Shown: piece after piece, positions 1 to 13,200 of the stretch
How the letters are laid out: each line of letters starts with the position of its first letter
Position numbering within the stretch: position 1 is the stretch's first letter
Origin: Conidiobolus incongruus B7586
Lineage: Eukaryota > Entomophthoromycota > Entomophthoromycetes > Entomophthorales > Conidiobolaceae
DNA: 22,805 nucleotides
NCBI GenBank assembly: GCA_000697335.1
Contig: JNEM01009142.1
Span: forward strand, 1-22,805
Direction: 5' to 3'
Position numbers and translations under genes: made by a program
Notes under the pieces: model-generated
The model's database searches: none
What the model was told of the DNA's origin: nothing
Seen by the model: the letters and a program-made list of their open reading frames with translations, nothing else

Positions 1-1649
1 ATATTGAATTTAATTTATTTTTAAAAACTTAAATATATTTATTATGTTTGATTATTTATTTATAAATTTTTAAATCTAATTACTATCAAATAATATAAAT
101 TATAAAAATTTTAAATTTTATTAAAATAAAAAAAATATTAAATATTGATTTTTATTATCAAATTAATTATCTTGGTCTGACAAATATTAGTCTTAATATT
201 AAAATTTTCATTTATTTCATATTAAATTATATAAATAAAAAATCAAACACTTACTTAATTTATATAACTATAAATTTATATAAATAATGTTATATTATAT
301 TTTTGGATATTATATAAATATTAATTATATTATTAGAATATAAACTGACCTAAAATATAAAACTTTATATAATTTTTATTTAATTAGTTTGTTTTTATAA
401 TAATGCTTCTATTTAAACCAAAACACACTAAAAAACATAACTTTATAATTAAATTACCAAATTAACTATTTTAATTATATCTCATATATTATAAACAAAC
501 TGAATAAATTTTGTAGTTTAATATTATTCTCTAATTATTGGGAATAAAAATTAATTTACTTTATCATAATTAATATAAATATGAATATAAGTATAAATAA
601 TAATTTTCCTTGAAACTTGGTATTTTTAAATAAACTATATTTTATAAATTAAAATTTTTTTATACTTTTGGTTTGAAAACATTGAACAAATTTTATTAAT
701 ATTTTTTTTAATTTTTTATATTATTTCTAATTATGTATAAATATTTAATAAATAGTCGGTGTCAATATTAAAATATTTAACAAAACTTAATACGAAATAA
801 TTATATTAGGTGATTCTTTTTGGTATAAATTGATAATTATATTTTTTCTTTTTTTTGATTCCAATGTTATTTTCTGATTATTATTGATTAATATTATATC
901 ATGACATTTATGCCTGTTGATATTAATTTTATAGAGTTATTATTATTATTTATTAATTATTATTTTATTTAAATAAAATTATAAATATATATTAGTACAA
1001 AAAGCAATATTATTTTAATATTTCAATTATACTTTATTTGAGCTATTATATTAAATTTTTCTTTAGTAATACTCTTATACTTAAATTATGGATTTCAAGC
1101 TAAATTGATAATTATTAATTTGAAATAGAAATATATAGTTTTTATATTAATAATATCAAATTAGCCTTGGAATTTTATAATTCTATTATAGTTTGAAATT
1201 GTGAAGGGAAAATTGAATTTTATTTCCTCTAATTCGAAATATATATATAGTTATTATTGAAGAAATTTAAAATCATAAATTTAAATGATGAATTGTAAAA
1301 TATTAATGGTATATAATAAGTAAGAATTCTTTTTGCATTAATAATTAAATAATCAGCAAAAGCATTGTTTATAATGATATTCAACTAATGTAATTTTAAA
1401 TAAAGAATATTATTTTTACATTATATCTTGGAATTTTTTGACTTAAAACATTTAACCATTTTGATATAAAGTTATTGTTGATTATTTTATAAGAAATTTT
1501 TTTAAATTTTATAATTCAAACTCTGTTAATATTCAGTATCATTCATATTAATTATGGTATCAAAAAATAAAATAATTATTAATTAGATATTGAAATGAGT
1601 AACTAGTTATAATAGTATTATAATTCTACTGATTGCTAGTAGAATGTAG

Positions 1650-1930
1650 ATAATAGAAAGGGGAATAGCTTGCTTGTGGTTTGTTCAGTAGTTTGGATAA
1701 AAGTGTTTTTTAAAGCTTTATTAGAATTTTGATGGGCTTCGCAAAAGGCCGAAGTAATAATGAAAAGATATCTTGGCGATGGTTCTTTTATAGATCATTC
1801 GTCGACTGTAGGTGGCATAAAGAAGTGTATTAAATTTTCAAAAAATGAGAACTTGAATTGGTGTGACGAATGTCGCAGGATTATATCTCTACAAGATAAC
1901 AAGGTTGCGAGGTGAAGTTGATCGGGTGAG
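1650..1930 (+). other. G+C-richer island with a 51-codon open frame (1760-1915), unidentified
   Basis: Between 1681 and 1920 I count 83 G+C in 240 bases (35%), against about 13% in the preceding line. That approaches the level of the coding exons elsewhere in the window. The plus strand holds an ATG frame at 1760-1915 encoding 51 residues that start MKRYLGDGSFIDHSSTVGG and include WCDECRR near the end. The frame extends upstream, without a Met, to a stop at 1730-1732. I do not recognise the peptide. It could be a relic exon, a small lineage-specific gene, or a structured non-coding RNA. A reverse-strand frame exists but is shorter. Confidence 0.3.
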
Positions 1931-3643
1931 TTACTACCCAAGTAAATTGTTAAATTTTACTCAATTGTTTTTAGAATTGTGTATATAATATCAAATTTAA
2001 TTACAATTTTTATTTTACACTAAAAAATTCAAATCTTGAACATTATTTAATAGATGGTAGCCAATACTAAAGGAAAATTAGTATAGAATTAAATTTATTT
2101 CAATATATAATATTATGTACAGTATCCTCTTTAGTTATTGTATTATTAATGTTTTCAAATTTTTGTAATTTATTGCATTACAACTAACTCATATTCCTTT
2201 ATTGCCAAAAAATATATAATATCTAAAAAACTTAAAATTTGTGATATAATATAATTGAGTTTACAATCTCCGAGGATATTATGCTTATCAATTTATCTCA
2301 CTTTGATGACTGATAAATATCAAGACAAAGTTAAAACAATAAATCATCATATTCAATATCTTAATCATACTAATATAGCTTACTATAACCTTGCATAACC
2401 AATTGAAATTTTTATTTTCAACCTGAATAATTGTATATTAAATTTTCAGACAAATCAGCAAATTTAACAATTATAAATACTTTTGATTAGATTTATTATT
2501 TTTTGGGAAGATATCATATATATGCAATCTAACTTTCTAAACAACCTTCTCAAACTCTGAACTTATTGTTTAAATAGGAATCGTATCAATACTCAGCAAT
2601 AGGTTCCATAATAAATATATAACAGTTTTATTCATTTTATATCATTTATTCTACTTGAACTATAATATATTCATTAAAAATAATGATTGTTGATAACATA
2701 AATTCAAATTGAAAGTAAAAGTATTGATCTGTGATTATAATTGAATCAAATATAAAAATATGAAAAAAATGAAAATTATTTACTAAGTATATTCATAATC
2801 TAATTTTAAATAGGTTTTAAATATTATATATATCATATGATAATTTTAAATAAGATACCGATCAAGAAATCTTTAATATAATATGACCTATGATATGAAA
2901 TATTATTAATTGACTAAATTTTTTGTTAATAAAATGATTTTTCTAATAACTTGAAAAATTAAAAAATTTCAAAAAATTATTCACTTTTGATTGGTTGAAA
3001 ATTAATAGAACACGAAATTTTAATTTGAACAATGTTGATATACTATATTTATAGGTTAATATTTAATTTCAAAGTTTTATCAAGAATAAAAATAACTCAA
3101 TTTATATAACTAATTATTGTATATTATTTTAGAAAAATTGAAACAATCATATTGATGATAATGACGAGTAAATATGCCATCACAATTTCCAATTTTGATT
3201 CAATCCTTATATTTTTAAGTACAGAAAATGTAATAAATATTAAAAAATTATTTTTTGGATTGCTAGAGTTGATATAAGTTTGAATAAATTGTATTTAGAG
3301 TTATACTAGAAAATAATTCGATTTATAATAATATAATAACATTATTTTATATGATATTTTTACACGTTTATCGGATTTAATCAAATTTTTTCAAAAACTT
3401 GTATTAGATGGATACTTGTGAATGAAATTAAATTCATTTATTTTAAAAATTGGTTTTATATTAAATGTTAATATAAAATTATATTTTATATATTATATTT
3501 AACTCTCTTTCAAAAAATATTATGATTTAAATATGATTCATAATGAAAATATTAATATTACTTGATTTAATTGGTTTACTTTAAATAAGTATGAAATATT
3601 TGGATTTCAAATATTATAAAAAAACACAATTGAATAATTAATT

Positions 3644-3686
3644 TAATAATAATAATAATAATAATAATTATTATTATTATTATTAT
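3644..3686. repeat. AAT/ATT microsatellite forming a perfect palindrome
   Basis: A run of AAT units switches at its centre (3667/3668) into ATT units. Positions 3649-3686 form a perfect 19+19 bp palindrome with no spacer, and the AAT run extends left to 3644. It lies about 620 bp upstream of the ATG2 start. It is most simply a trinucleotide microsatellite with an inversion point, able to form a cruciform or an A/U hairpin. Confidence 0.85.
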
Positions 3687-4060
3687 AGTAAGGTTTAAGA
3701 AATTTTGTAATAAAATTTATCAATATTATATTATAAATGTTAATATATTTATGTTATTCAATAATTATATATTGTTTGTAATCTGATGTATAATTAAGAT
3801 AATTGATTAATTTGAAGATATTTTTTATTGAATTTGTTAAATTAAAATAGATAATAAATTATTACCATTTTTAGTATAATTTTATAAGGATTTTATAAAA
3901 AATTCAAAATATATTGATAAATTGAAAATTTACACTTAATCAAAATAAAATGTTTTTGAAATTAATGTACTTCAATTTAATCATTAATCCAATGAAATCA
4001 CTAGCTTAATTCAATTAAAAAATTCCCATAAATTCAAAATATGGTTTAAACCCTGGAAAG

Positions 4061-4116
4061 GTGACTATTTAAGTTAATCAACAGTTAATGAGAATAAATT
4101 TGAATTGGATAGTCAC
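4061..4116. repeat. Short inverted repeat GTGACTAT / ATAGTCAC upstream of ATG2
   Basis: Eight bases at 4061-4068 are repeated in inverted orientation at 4109-4116, with 40 bp between, about 190-245 bp before the ATG2 start. Each arm holds three G/C in otherwise AT-rich sequence. The arms could be paired binding sites for a transcription factor, since TGACT is a bZIP-like half-site, or they could be chance. Confidence 0.3.
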
Positions 4117-4304
4117 TAGAATATTATATTATCAATTGAAATACTATTAATTATTATTTATATAAAATAATATTTTATAATATATATTTTTATAAACTAT
4201 CAACATCTATCATTACTAATAAAATTTACTTAATATAAAACAAACCCTAATATCGATAATATCTTATTACTAATCATTATTAAAATAACAAAACTAGTAC
4301 AACA

Positions 4305-7300
4305 ATGAACCCGTTTAGTTCATTTAATATTCCAAATTTCTCATTTGGAGGGGACTTACAAAAGCAGATAGTTTTATTTTTGTTAAAGAAGACACTGGGG
4401 TCTTTCATTAAAACCGAATTCTCTACTGATAATTTGGATTTTCAACTGTTTCAGGGAAGAGCTGCGCTTAGAGGGATTGAAGTTAATGTTGAGGTAAATC
4501 ACTAACCGTTGGCTTTAATAGTTTTATTATTTGGCATTTTATACTACTTTTATTGTTTTATTAATTTGAAAATTAGGCTATCAATGAGAAATTATCAGGA
4601 CATCCTTTTATTTTACACCAGGGAAATATCCAAAGTGTAGCAGTTCACATCCCTTGGACGAGTGTATTATCGGAACCGTGTCATATCGAATTGGACGGTA
4701 TCGATTTCGTACTATCGCCAGTAATGGACAATCATTTTAATGGTAACTAGATCTAAAATCCGTTCTATTGTTTATCTCATAAATTTATTAGGTAATCCTA
4801 TGGCTTCTGAAATGTTTAAATCCACTATAGAGACGTCGACGTTTCAAATGGCGAGTCAGTTTTTGAACGAGATTGAAAACGAGCCACTTCCCTCGTCCTT
4901 TCCCGATACGACTATTGAAATTATGGAAGAGAGTAAAAATGCTTCAGATATTGAAAATCTTAGGAAACAGCCAGATGCTCCATATTTGATCAGTGGGTAT
5001 ATGGAAAGATTGCTCAGCAAATTAAAAATTACGCTCAAAGATATTTATATTACTATCAAACCTAATGTTGATCAAAGTGAAAATCTTAATAATAGTAGTG
5101 TTGCGGAAATGATGAGAGATATTTTGAATGATTTGGCTCCTAATATTACAAAAGAGCCAGTTGATGAGAATCTTAACTCAGGATCAACGATTGATCAATT
5201 AAATATTTATGTGAGTAAAATTGAATGCTTTGATAATTCTTCCAATGTGAATATGAATAATATCAATCTCAAGGGTAGAGAAAAAATATACTATCGCAGA
5301 TTCATTTTGCATGAAATACAACTCAAATTGGACAGTATATCAGATCCCCTTATTTGGGGTGCTGATGGCATACCACATGAGTTACTTCTAGAACTCAAAG
5401 TCATACCACACCCTGCGCCTCCCCCACATCAGCATTTGAATATTGCAAACTCTATACAGGTTCGAGTCAAATCAAAAACCAAGCCAATTGTATTATGTAT
5501 TAGCTCTGATCAACTATGTTCACTGACGCATTTCATCAAGTATATATTTCCAGAAAAACAAATCAGTAGTCAAGATTCCTCAATGTATTCGCCACATTCA
5601 CCTTCGACATATATCAAACAACCAATCTATTCCCCAACAGATTATCCGGATTCTTTTCTATCTTCTGATCCTAGGATGGAAATCAATTTTGATATTAATT
5701 TAACTTCAATTCAGCTCTATGTCCTATATTCAAAGTTATCAACCTCGCACGATCGCTCCATATCAGCCATTCAAAGGCAGTCCCACTTAGGAATAGATTT
5801 ATCACGAATAACTATCCAAGGATCTTATACATCACATATGACGGATACAACATCCAATACAATTAATTTACAAACTAAGTTCAAAGTATTTAAAGTATGG
5901 GAATATTTAGCATCTTCCGACTATCCCCAACCTGAAAATGAAGATCTCAAATCATGGCCAAGGGATACCTATCTTCCAATAATCGGATTTGATACGAATT
6001 TACCCAATGCCACGTCATTCTTCGATATCATGAACCACAGCCGACACAATTCCATCTTGACCGGACTTCCTTCGTTTTGGTCCAGAAGCAAACAGAATAA
6101 GCCCAAGACCAAGGATTCCGATATGGTATCGATTGGATTGCTGCCCCCTTGGAGTGATAGTAGTGCAAGGTATGGGGATCATGAACAAATTTCTGTAAAG
6201 CTTCAGACTAATAATAAGAATGGGTTGGATATTGCGATAACGACACAGCCGTTGTGGCTCAGGGTAGATGCTAGAATGGTTGACAGATTGGAGCACTTGA
6301 TCAACGAAGCCCTGCCCAGAGACTCCAGCTCCAACATCGACAGTAGTACAACCAAAAGAAAACAGAGCCGTACGCGATCGTACAGTGAACAAAATATCAT
6401 TCACGATTTGGAGCGTCAAGCATCGCTACCCACCCATCATTCGACGACGCCCAATATTGATTTGCGAACGGACTTCATCCGAATTTTAATTTATACGCCA
6501 TCAGGAGTATTTGACGATGAAGATTTACGAAATCACAGAATATGCAGGATTCATCACAATATGTGGATTATGGATGTCAAATCACCTATCGTTACTTTCC
6601 CAATCTCCGAAAATATTCCGACGTTGACAGCTACAGAGTGCAACAAGATCAAGATTGAGTACGAGGAACTCGATCTCTTTTTGCACAATGTCGATACAAA
6701 TGTATTCCATAACTTTATGAATATTTCACCATCTATGGAGAGTTTGGGGTCGCCAAATTTGGAAATCACAATCAATTTGGGAGCTAAACCCGCTCCCGGT
6801 TACAGAAATTATTATTCCAACGAACTTCCAATTCCTTTTCCCAAACCGTTCGATGATTTTTTGGAGGATAAGGTTAAGGTGACGGAATTGGATGACGGAG
6901 AAGAGATTTTGGGCTTCAAGCAGAGTACTATTGAGACGAGTTTATTCGTAGTGAATTGCGTCTTCCCAAACCTCAAAATTGAAATGAGTTCCCTACAGTA
7001 CGATAGTGTTATGTCTATGGTCACAGACATCTCGTCGTGGGAGCCTTGCTTCCTCAGGATCAGTAGTGGACCACCGCAGTCTTGTCCCAGTCCAGATCCT
7101 ACGGATAGTATCGCGATGGAGTCTTCGTTTTATACAGCTAACGATGGTGAAGACATGTCGTCTATCTTTTCGGCGAAACCTCCTCAGTTATCTAATACTA
7201 GTTACGAAATTCAGGAGCCTGTGTCGTTGCCGAGTATGCTATCACTCGTGGTTTTCATGCCTCATATAGATATTGTACTCGCTTTCGACGATGAGAAATC

Positions 7301-10282
7301 CGATATCGCATCGAGACGATATACATTAACCTTCCAAGAATGTCACTTCTTCTCGGTGACCAAATTCCAAGGCAAGGCACAATCCTACTGCGTGATTGAC
7401 AGCGATGATATGTTTCTATTTGATGACTCTGACGAAGAGTGCCATCGATGTATCATCTCCCCAACGATTCCATCCCACAAGAAACCGTGCCTGTCACTGA
7501 CCTTTTTCTCCAAGATCATACCACCCGTTATGAATCGCAAAAATGCATCATTGTCATTGATCATCAACGGAATTGACATTCAAGCATCTCTGGAAGATGA
7601 AAGAATGATCACGGATTTGATCTCTTTTGCAAATACTGAATCTAAAATTAGTTCGTCGAGATCTACTCAACTCTCCTTGAGGATGAATACTTCTCTGGTG
7701 GATATTTCGTGTAGATATCGTCCTATCAATCTCGACACAGAAGTACTATTTTTACTTCAGGACTGTGCATTGAACACCCATATATCGCCGAATGCATCTT
7801 CAATATGGCTCAAGGTGGGCCTCCAGTCGACGCAACTCCTCGTCAGAAATTATCAAATTGAAGATCGCGCCGACCATTTCCCATCGAGATCAACATACTA
7901 TCCATTTTCCAATGCGAACATTCCTCTTACAACAGCCCCCCAAGGTTTGAATGATGCTCGCTATAAGGGTTTCGAAGGGAACGTTTTCGGGTACTGGAAA
8001 TCTGTGGGATTTTGCTCGGTGTTGAAGGCTAATTTTTTGAAACTTAATGTGAATTTGACTCCCCGAACAAACGCTCTGCCTCTGCTTCAGTTGGATATTT
8101 GGGGTCAGCAGGTCAAAGTTGGACTGTGTGCAGATTCGTTGATTCTTTTATTATCGTTGGCTAATTATATTTCAAATCAAGGCGATAGGAACCCTGACAA
8201 CTCGCCGTTACCGTCGCCGCCCCCCCCGCCACCGCAGTATAACGAAACGTTGGACGAGTCGTTACACTATAATATTCTCGAAAGTTTAGATCAAGATGCT
8301 TTTAGCCTTAACAAAACTAATCTAGACGGCTCGCAAACCGAAGTGTCTATGGTCGGTCAACGAGCCCCCGTTAATGACCATTTTGAACTTTACGAGGGTC
8401 ATTACGAAAATGACGATATTGTCCACGCTGATGAGGGGTGGCAGAAGGATGGCTTCAGCTCGTCAGATACGTCGCCATCGGGTCAATTCAGCTGTAAGGG
8501 ACCAATCGAAGGCAGTGTCAGGATATTGGACAATGAACCGTTCACTACACTGGAAGAATACTTTTCAGTCCCCGATCCTTTGATGGACGGCCAAGGGTCC
8601 ATTGATTTAGATTTCGTCGCTCAAAAGCTGAGAATCCATGATTTGAACTTGATCATTGAACTTTACGATGGTCACGACTTTCCAGTGTCCACATCGCATA
8701 CATCATCAAATCCAACCACATCGAATGCCCCACCAGGCCACACTCGATCCAAAAGCTCGACGGCGCAATCTTTACGACCACCTCGACCTTCCATCGAAAT
8801 GCATATTATAGGGATCAAAGTCCAATTGTATAACTTCCTTGACAAAATAAGCCCTGATTCCATCCGATTTGTTGGTAGTGTAAAAGACTTGGAAATTTTG
8901 GATAATATCCCAAGTTCCACATGGAAAAAATTTTTAACGCATTTAAAATCGGATTATAATACTGCCCCCAGGGATTCTACTAGTGCTATGATCCATGTGG
9001 AAATGCATGGAATTAAACCCATCATCGATAAGCCACCGATTGAGTATAGATTAAGAGTAAGTTTATTACTTATATTAGGTTATATTGTACTAATGGAATA
9101 CTGTTTAGGTCTCAATATTGCCAGTTCGTTTATTTATCGACCAAGACGCAGTACTGTTTCTATTGAAATTTTTTAACATTGATTTGAACTCAAATATCAA
9201 TTCACCAACTCAAACTGCTAAACAACCACCACCTCATAGTCAACCTAGTTCACTTTATTTCCGTAAGCTTATATTTCCAATATTTAATAATTATACTAAT
9301 ATTGGAATGATTTAGAAAATGCTGAAATTAGTCCATTGAAAATTAAAGTAGACTATAAACCAAAGCATATGGATTTACACCAACTCAAAGAGGGAAATCT
9401 AATCGAATTGGTCAATTTATTTCCATTGGAGGATGCTACTATGGTGTTGGACAGAGTCAAAGTCAAAGGGGTCAGAGGTGTTGACAAACTCATCAGTTCT
9501 TTGATCAATGCTTGGCTACCCCATATAGCTTCAACCCAAATTCCGGGAATGGTGAGTGGCGTTGCGCCAATTCGGTCACTCGTCAATCTCGGTACGGGTG
9601 TCGCTGATTTGATCCTACTACCATTTGGTCAGTATAAGAAAGATGGAAGAATCGTCAAAGGTATTCAACATGGGGTCTCGTCATTTGCTAGGACTACTAC
9701 CTCAGAAGCTGTCAAGCTTGGAACTAAAATTGCGATGGGAGCTCACATTGTCCTGGAACAAGCTGATAATATACTGAATCCTTCGTCTTCGTCCGAGGAT
9801 GCGAAATCAGGCAGTAAGGCACTTAGTAAATATGCTCAGCAGCCTTCTAATATGAACGAAGGTAATACTTTACATTAGCAATATCTTAATGATTGATTTT
9901 GATTTGAATTAAAATTTTAGGTATGGAATTTGCCTACCGTAGTCTTAAGAAGAATTGGGGATCGGCTTACAAAACGGTATTGGCAATTCCAGTAGCTGTT
10001 CAAGAGCCTACAGGAACTCAAGTAAGATTTATAACATCATTCATAGCTCCAATTGCTTATAATTTGTTTTAGGGTAAAATGAAAGCTGTTATTCGTGCCA
10101 TACCCGTAGCTATGATCAAACCCATGCTGGGAGCTACGGAAGCAGTTTCCATGACACTTCTAGGTCTTCGCAACAGTTTAGATCCGGATCACTTATCCAA
10201 ATTGCAAGATGTAAGCTTATATTAAATGATATTCTTCATTATTTACTAATCAAATAATTTTTAGAAATATAAAAAAAATTAA
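4305..10282 (+). CDS. ATG2: Autophagy-related protein 2 (Atg2), lipid-transfer protein, 8 exons
   Basis: Atg2 is the rod-shaped bridge that moves phospholipids from the ER to the growing autophagosome membrane, working with Atg9 and Atg18/WIPI (family knowledge). The exons I derive are 4305-4493, 4577-4742, 4792-9056, 9109-9262, 9316-9861, 9921-10021, 10073-10210 and 10265-10282. All introns are GT-AG, the phases agree, and the sum is 1858 residues, within the usual Atg2 range. The N-terminus (to about residue 110) is chorein-like, including VHIPWTSVLSEPCHIELDG. A disordered linker holds six prolines at 1261-1266. The CAD region follows, with YDGHDF at 1410-1415. The C-terminal domain (about 1590 onward) includes LLPFGQYKKDGRIVKGIQHG, the conserved membrane-targeting segment. 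The start ATG sits in an AACAATGA context. The last intron is inferred: splicing ends the protein in DKYKKN, whereas reading through it would end in DVSLY at 10225. Identity is secure; single exon edges are less so. Confidence 0.95.
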
Positions 10283-13200
10283 TTATGGAAGTTTGACCAT
10301 AAAAGAGTTATTGTAAATTTTCATTTTATATCAACTAACAATGTATTTTTAACTTAACTATATATAAAAATTATTTTTATATCATTTCAATTTATGGTTT
10401 GTTAAATATTTTCAACATTTTGATATTGTTTCTGTTTCAATTTTAAACTTATAAAAACTATAGACAATAGGATAAAATTTATAAATAATTTTTGTTAATA
10501 TTTTTGACATCTATAATATTTTAGTTCAGGAAATTTAAACTGAACATTGATCAAGTGACTCAAAATGAAAATTTTTAAAATTATTTTCATATGAAATCGA
10601 ATTTATATTCAAAATGATTTTGATATTATACCTATAATATGGATAATATATACGTTTATTACTTATATACATATATCAATTATGAAATATTTTAAAAATT
10701 CAAAATAATAATTTTAATTCTAATTTAATAATTTATAATTCTCAATCTAAATATAATAGATCATTACTAAATTCAGTTTTTAGAGTGTAGTAGTAGAATA
10801 TTGACATATAGGATAATTTGCACACCATTCAATTAAATTACAAAAATATTGAATATGATTTGAATCCAATGAAATTACTGTATTATAGTTCGAAGCTTAA
10901 TAATATTGATTCTATAAAAATCCATTAATATAAATTCATGCCAAATGGATACCTACATATTCTTTATTAATACTAGTTTAGCCATATCATAAACATAATT
11001 AATGTTTTTAATATTTAATAATGTTAGAAATTGGTTTATACAATATTTTAAACGATTCTAAAAGAATTTGATATCATTAAATGAGAAATAAAATGAAATT
11101 AAGAGTAATGATTTTATGACCAACGCTGAAGTGATTAATCCCACACTATTAAAAATAATTATATAAAATTGTAATAAAATACATTATACAATTTATATTT
11201 AATAGTCATCTCTTATCAAAAAACATTACAAATATACATTTTAAAATTTCAGTTTAATCAAATCAATATCAATTATCCATCATACAAGTTATAAATATAA
11301 TATTCAATTAGTGCTAAAGTGGATTATGAACCAATATCATTAAGTTTTTCAATTGAAATTTTCATATGATTGTCTTTTAAATTTTTGAAAATATGATGAA
11401 AGTACTGATAAAATATTAAAAATTTAAAAACATTGTTAACTTGACATTGCTATATTTCAAATTGGATACTTATATTTTTATTAGTTTTAATTTAAGTATT
11501 ATCAATTTTTACAATGTTATAATATTGAATTATTTCAAGATTTGAATACTGATATATTTAAAATATATGACATTAAAATATTCGTTTTAAAAATTCTAAA
11601 CTATATTATCATAAATCTAAGATAATATTAGTATGAAAATATTTAACCGGTTTTCAGTGCTTTCAAGACGTAATCGCTTCTACAGTGTAAAAATCCGAAA
11701 ATTTTTGTGTCGCTTTAATCTGGATAATTGAGAATTATAGTTGAGATAATTTATTTTTATATATTAATTACGCTAGTAATATTTTAAAAAGTATCGTTGA
11801 AATTATTGTCTTATAACTGTATAACAATTTGTTCCATTTGAAAAATGTAAAAATAACTATTGATACAATTGTATTATAAATCAAAATATACCATAGTTTT
11901 TTTAATCGTACAAGGCTTGAATTAAATTAGTGATTTATATTATAATATTTCGTTTGATTAAAAGTCTTTGACATTTGGATCATTTCATAATTGGCTTTAC
12001 TTTGAATTCTTCCAATTAAATTATATGTAAACTTTCATAAACATATTCAAAGGATGACTAGAATATTGCAAGTTAATTTTAAAGTAGATAAAATGTAAGA
12101 TATTAATTTTAAATAAAAGATTGAAAATTAATATCCAATAAAAATATATTTATCTCGTGTTTCATTATTTATTAAAATATTAATTAATTTTAATTGCTTT
12201 CTAATTAATAGCGATTATAAAAAAAGAAAATAAATTAATTTATATTAAAAAATTAATATTACAAAATTTAGACCATTTTTAATATAAATATTATCAATAT
12301 CAATCAGATAATCACTTATAATGATAGTATGTATTGAATTAGCTTGATTTAAGTTGAAATAATAAATATTTCAATCCTCACTAAATAACACTTCATTTTT
12401 GTTATAGCGAAAATCAGGAAGGCAAATAAAATTACATAAAATGTCAAAACTTAATGAACGATTGTTGTATTGAGTCTTTAAATTTCAAATTTGGTACAGA
12501 CAATAAACCTTATTAATATCCACAAAAGGTAACTTGGTACAATCTGGAAATTTTTGTTAATAATTTTCATTTGAAAATACCTTTAGACTTATTATTAGGA
12601 AATTTTCACTATATACATTCTTATTTACAATATATCACTAAATTGTTTAAATATATATTCATACGATAAATTGAGTATTATTAACATTATTAACTATCCA
12701 AATCAATGATCAGAATGATCGATTACTGGTCCAAGTAATCTTGATTATATAGTCTTTGTCCTACTGTGTACAAGGTAAAAAAATAATCAATTTGTTTATA
12801 TATAGACAATTTATAATGTTAAATCTAAAAATAAAAACATATCTATCAAATAACAAACAAAAATAGTGAAGATGAGTATTATGAAATAATATGAATTATA
12901 ATATTACCTATGATTGTTTAACATGAAAAATAAGGATTGAATCCGTTATCAATTTTCACATTGATTTTTTTTTATTTGAAGAGGATGTTAATATCAACTC
13001 TGTTTAGGATTAATCAAGTTCGCTAACTAAATTGTAATTGTTGATTCATCAAACCATTCAGATATATCATTCATGCTAAAGGTGGCTTTATTCATGACAT
13101 GATCATTGCACTGACTTATAAATCAAACTAATCTTGTTAATTTAATCTTGATGATTTTTATTATTATAACACTCTGATTATATTTTGTTGAATCATAGGT

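Larger units (their letters stand above)
1..4304. other. AT-rich intergenic desert upstream of ATG2
   Basis: This stretch has no long open frame on either strand and no recognisable coding, tRNA or rRNA signal. It consists mostly of A/T runs, at roughly 15% G+C where I counted. Exceptions are a G+C-richer island near 1650-1930, an AAT/ATT palindrome at 3644-3686, and a short inverted repeat at 4061-4116. The last few hundred bases presumably hold the ATG2 promoter, but no specific element stands out in such AT-rich sequence. No telomeric repeat is seen at the left edge. Confidence 0.7.

Noticed and set aside
1-60. Possible chromosome end
   Set aside because: No TTAGGG-like or other short tandem telomeric repeat is present; it is ordinary AT-rich sequence.
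1733-1760. Resemblance on the minus strand to the U2 snRNA 5' end (CTTC, then GGCCTTTTG)
   Set aside because: Only about a dozen bases match, and the expected GTAGTA branch-recognition segment and Sm site do not follow.
4698-4791. Alternative ATG2 intron 2 with donor GTATCG at 4698
   Set aside because: It keeps frame, but it would remove the conserved-looking DFVLSP stretch and be 94 bp long. The 49-bp intron 4743-4791 with GTAACT keeps this stretch and fits the other introns in size.
6015-6419. Minus-strand open frame of 134 codons inside ATG2
   Set aside because: It lies wholly within the long ATG2 coding exon, has no recognisable domain, and is best explained as an antisense shadow of the real frame.
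10885-10900. GTTCGAAGC, similar to a tRNA B box
   Set aside because: There is no A box at the right distance and the flanks do not form a tRNA acceptor or T stem.
11670-11690. ATCGCTTCT, like the first nine bases of U2 snRNA
   Set aside because: The similarity ends after nine bases and no downstream U2 motif is present.
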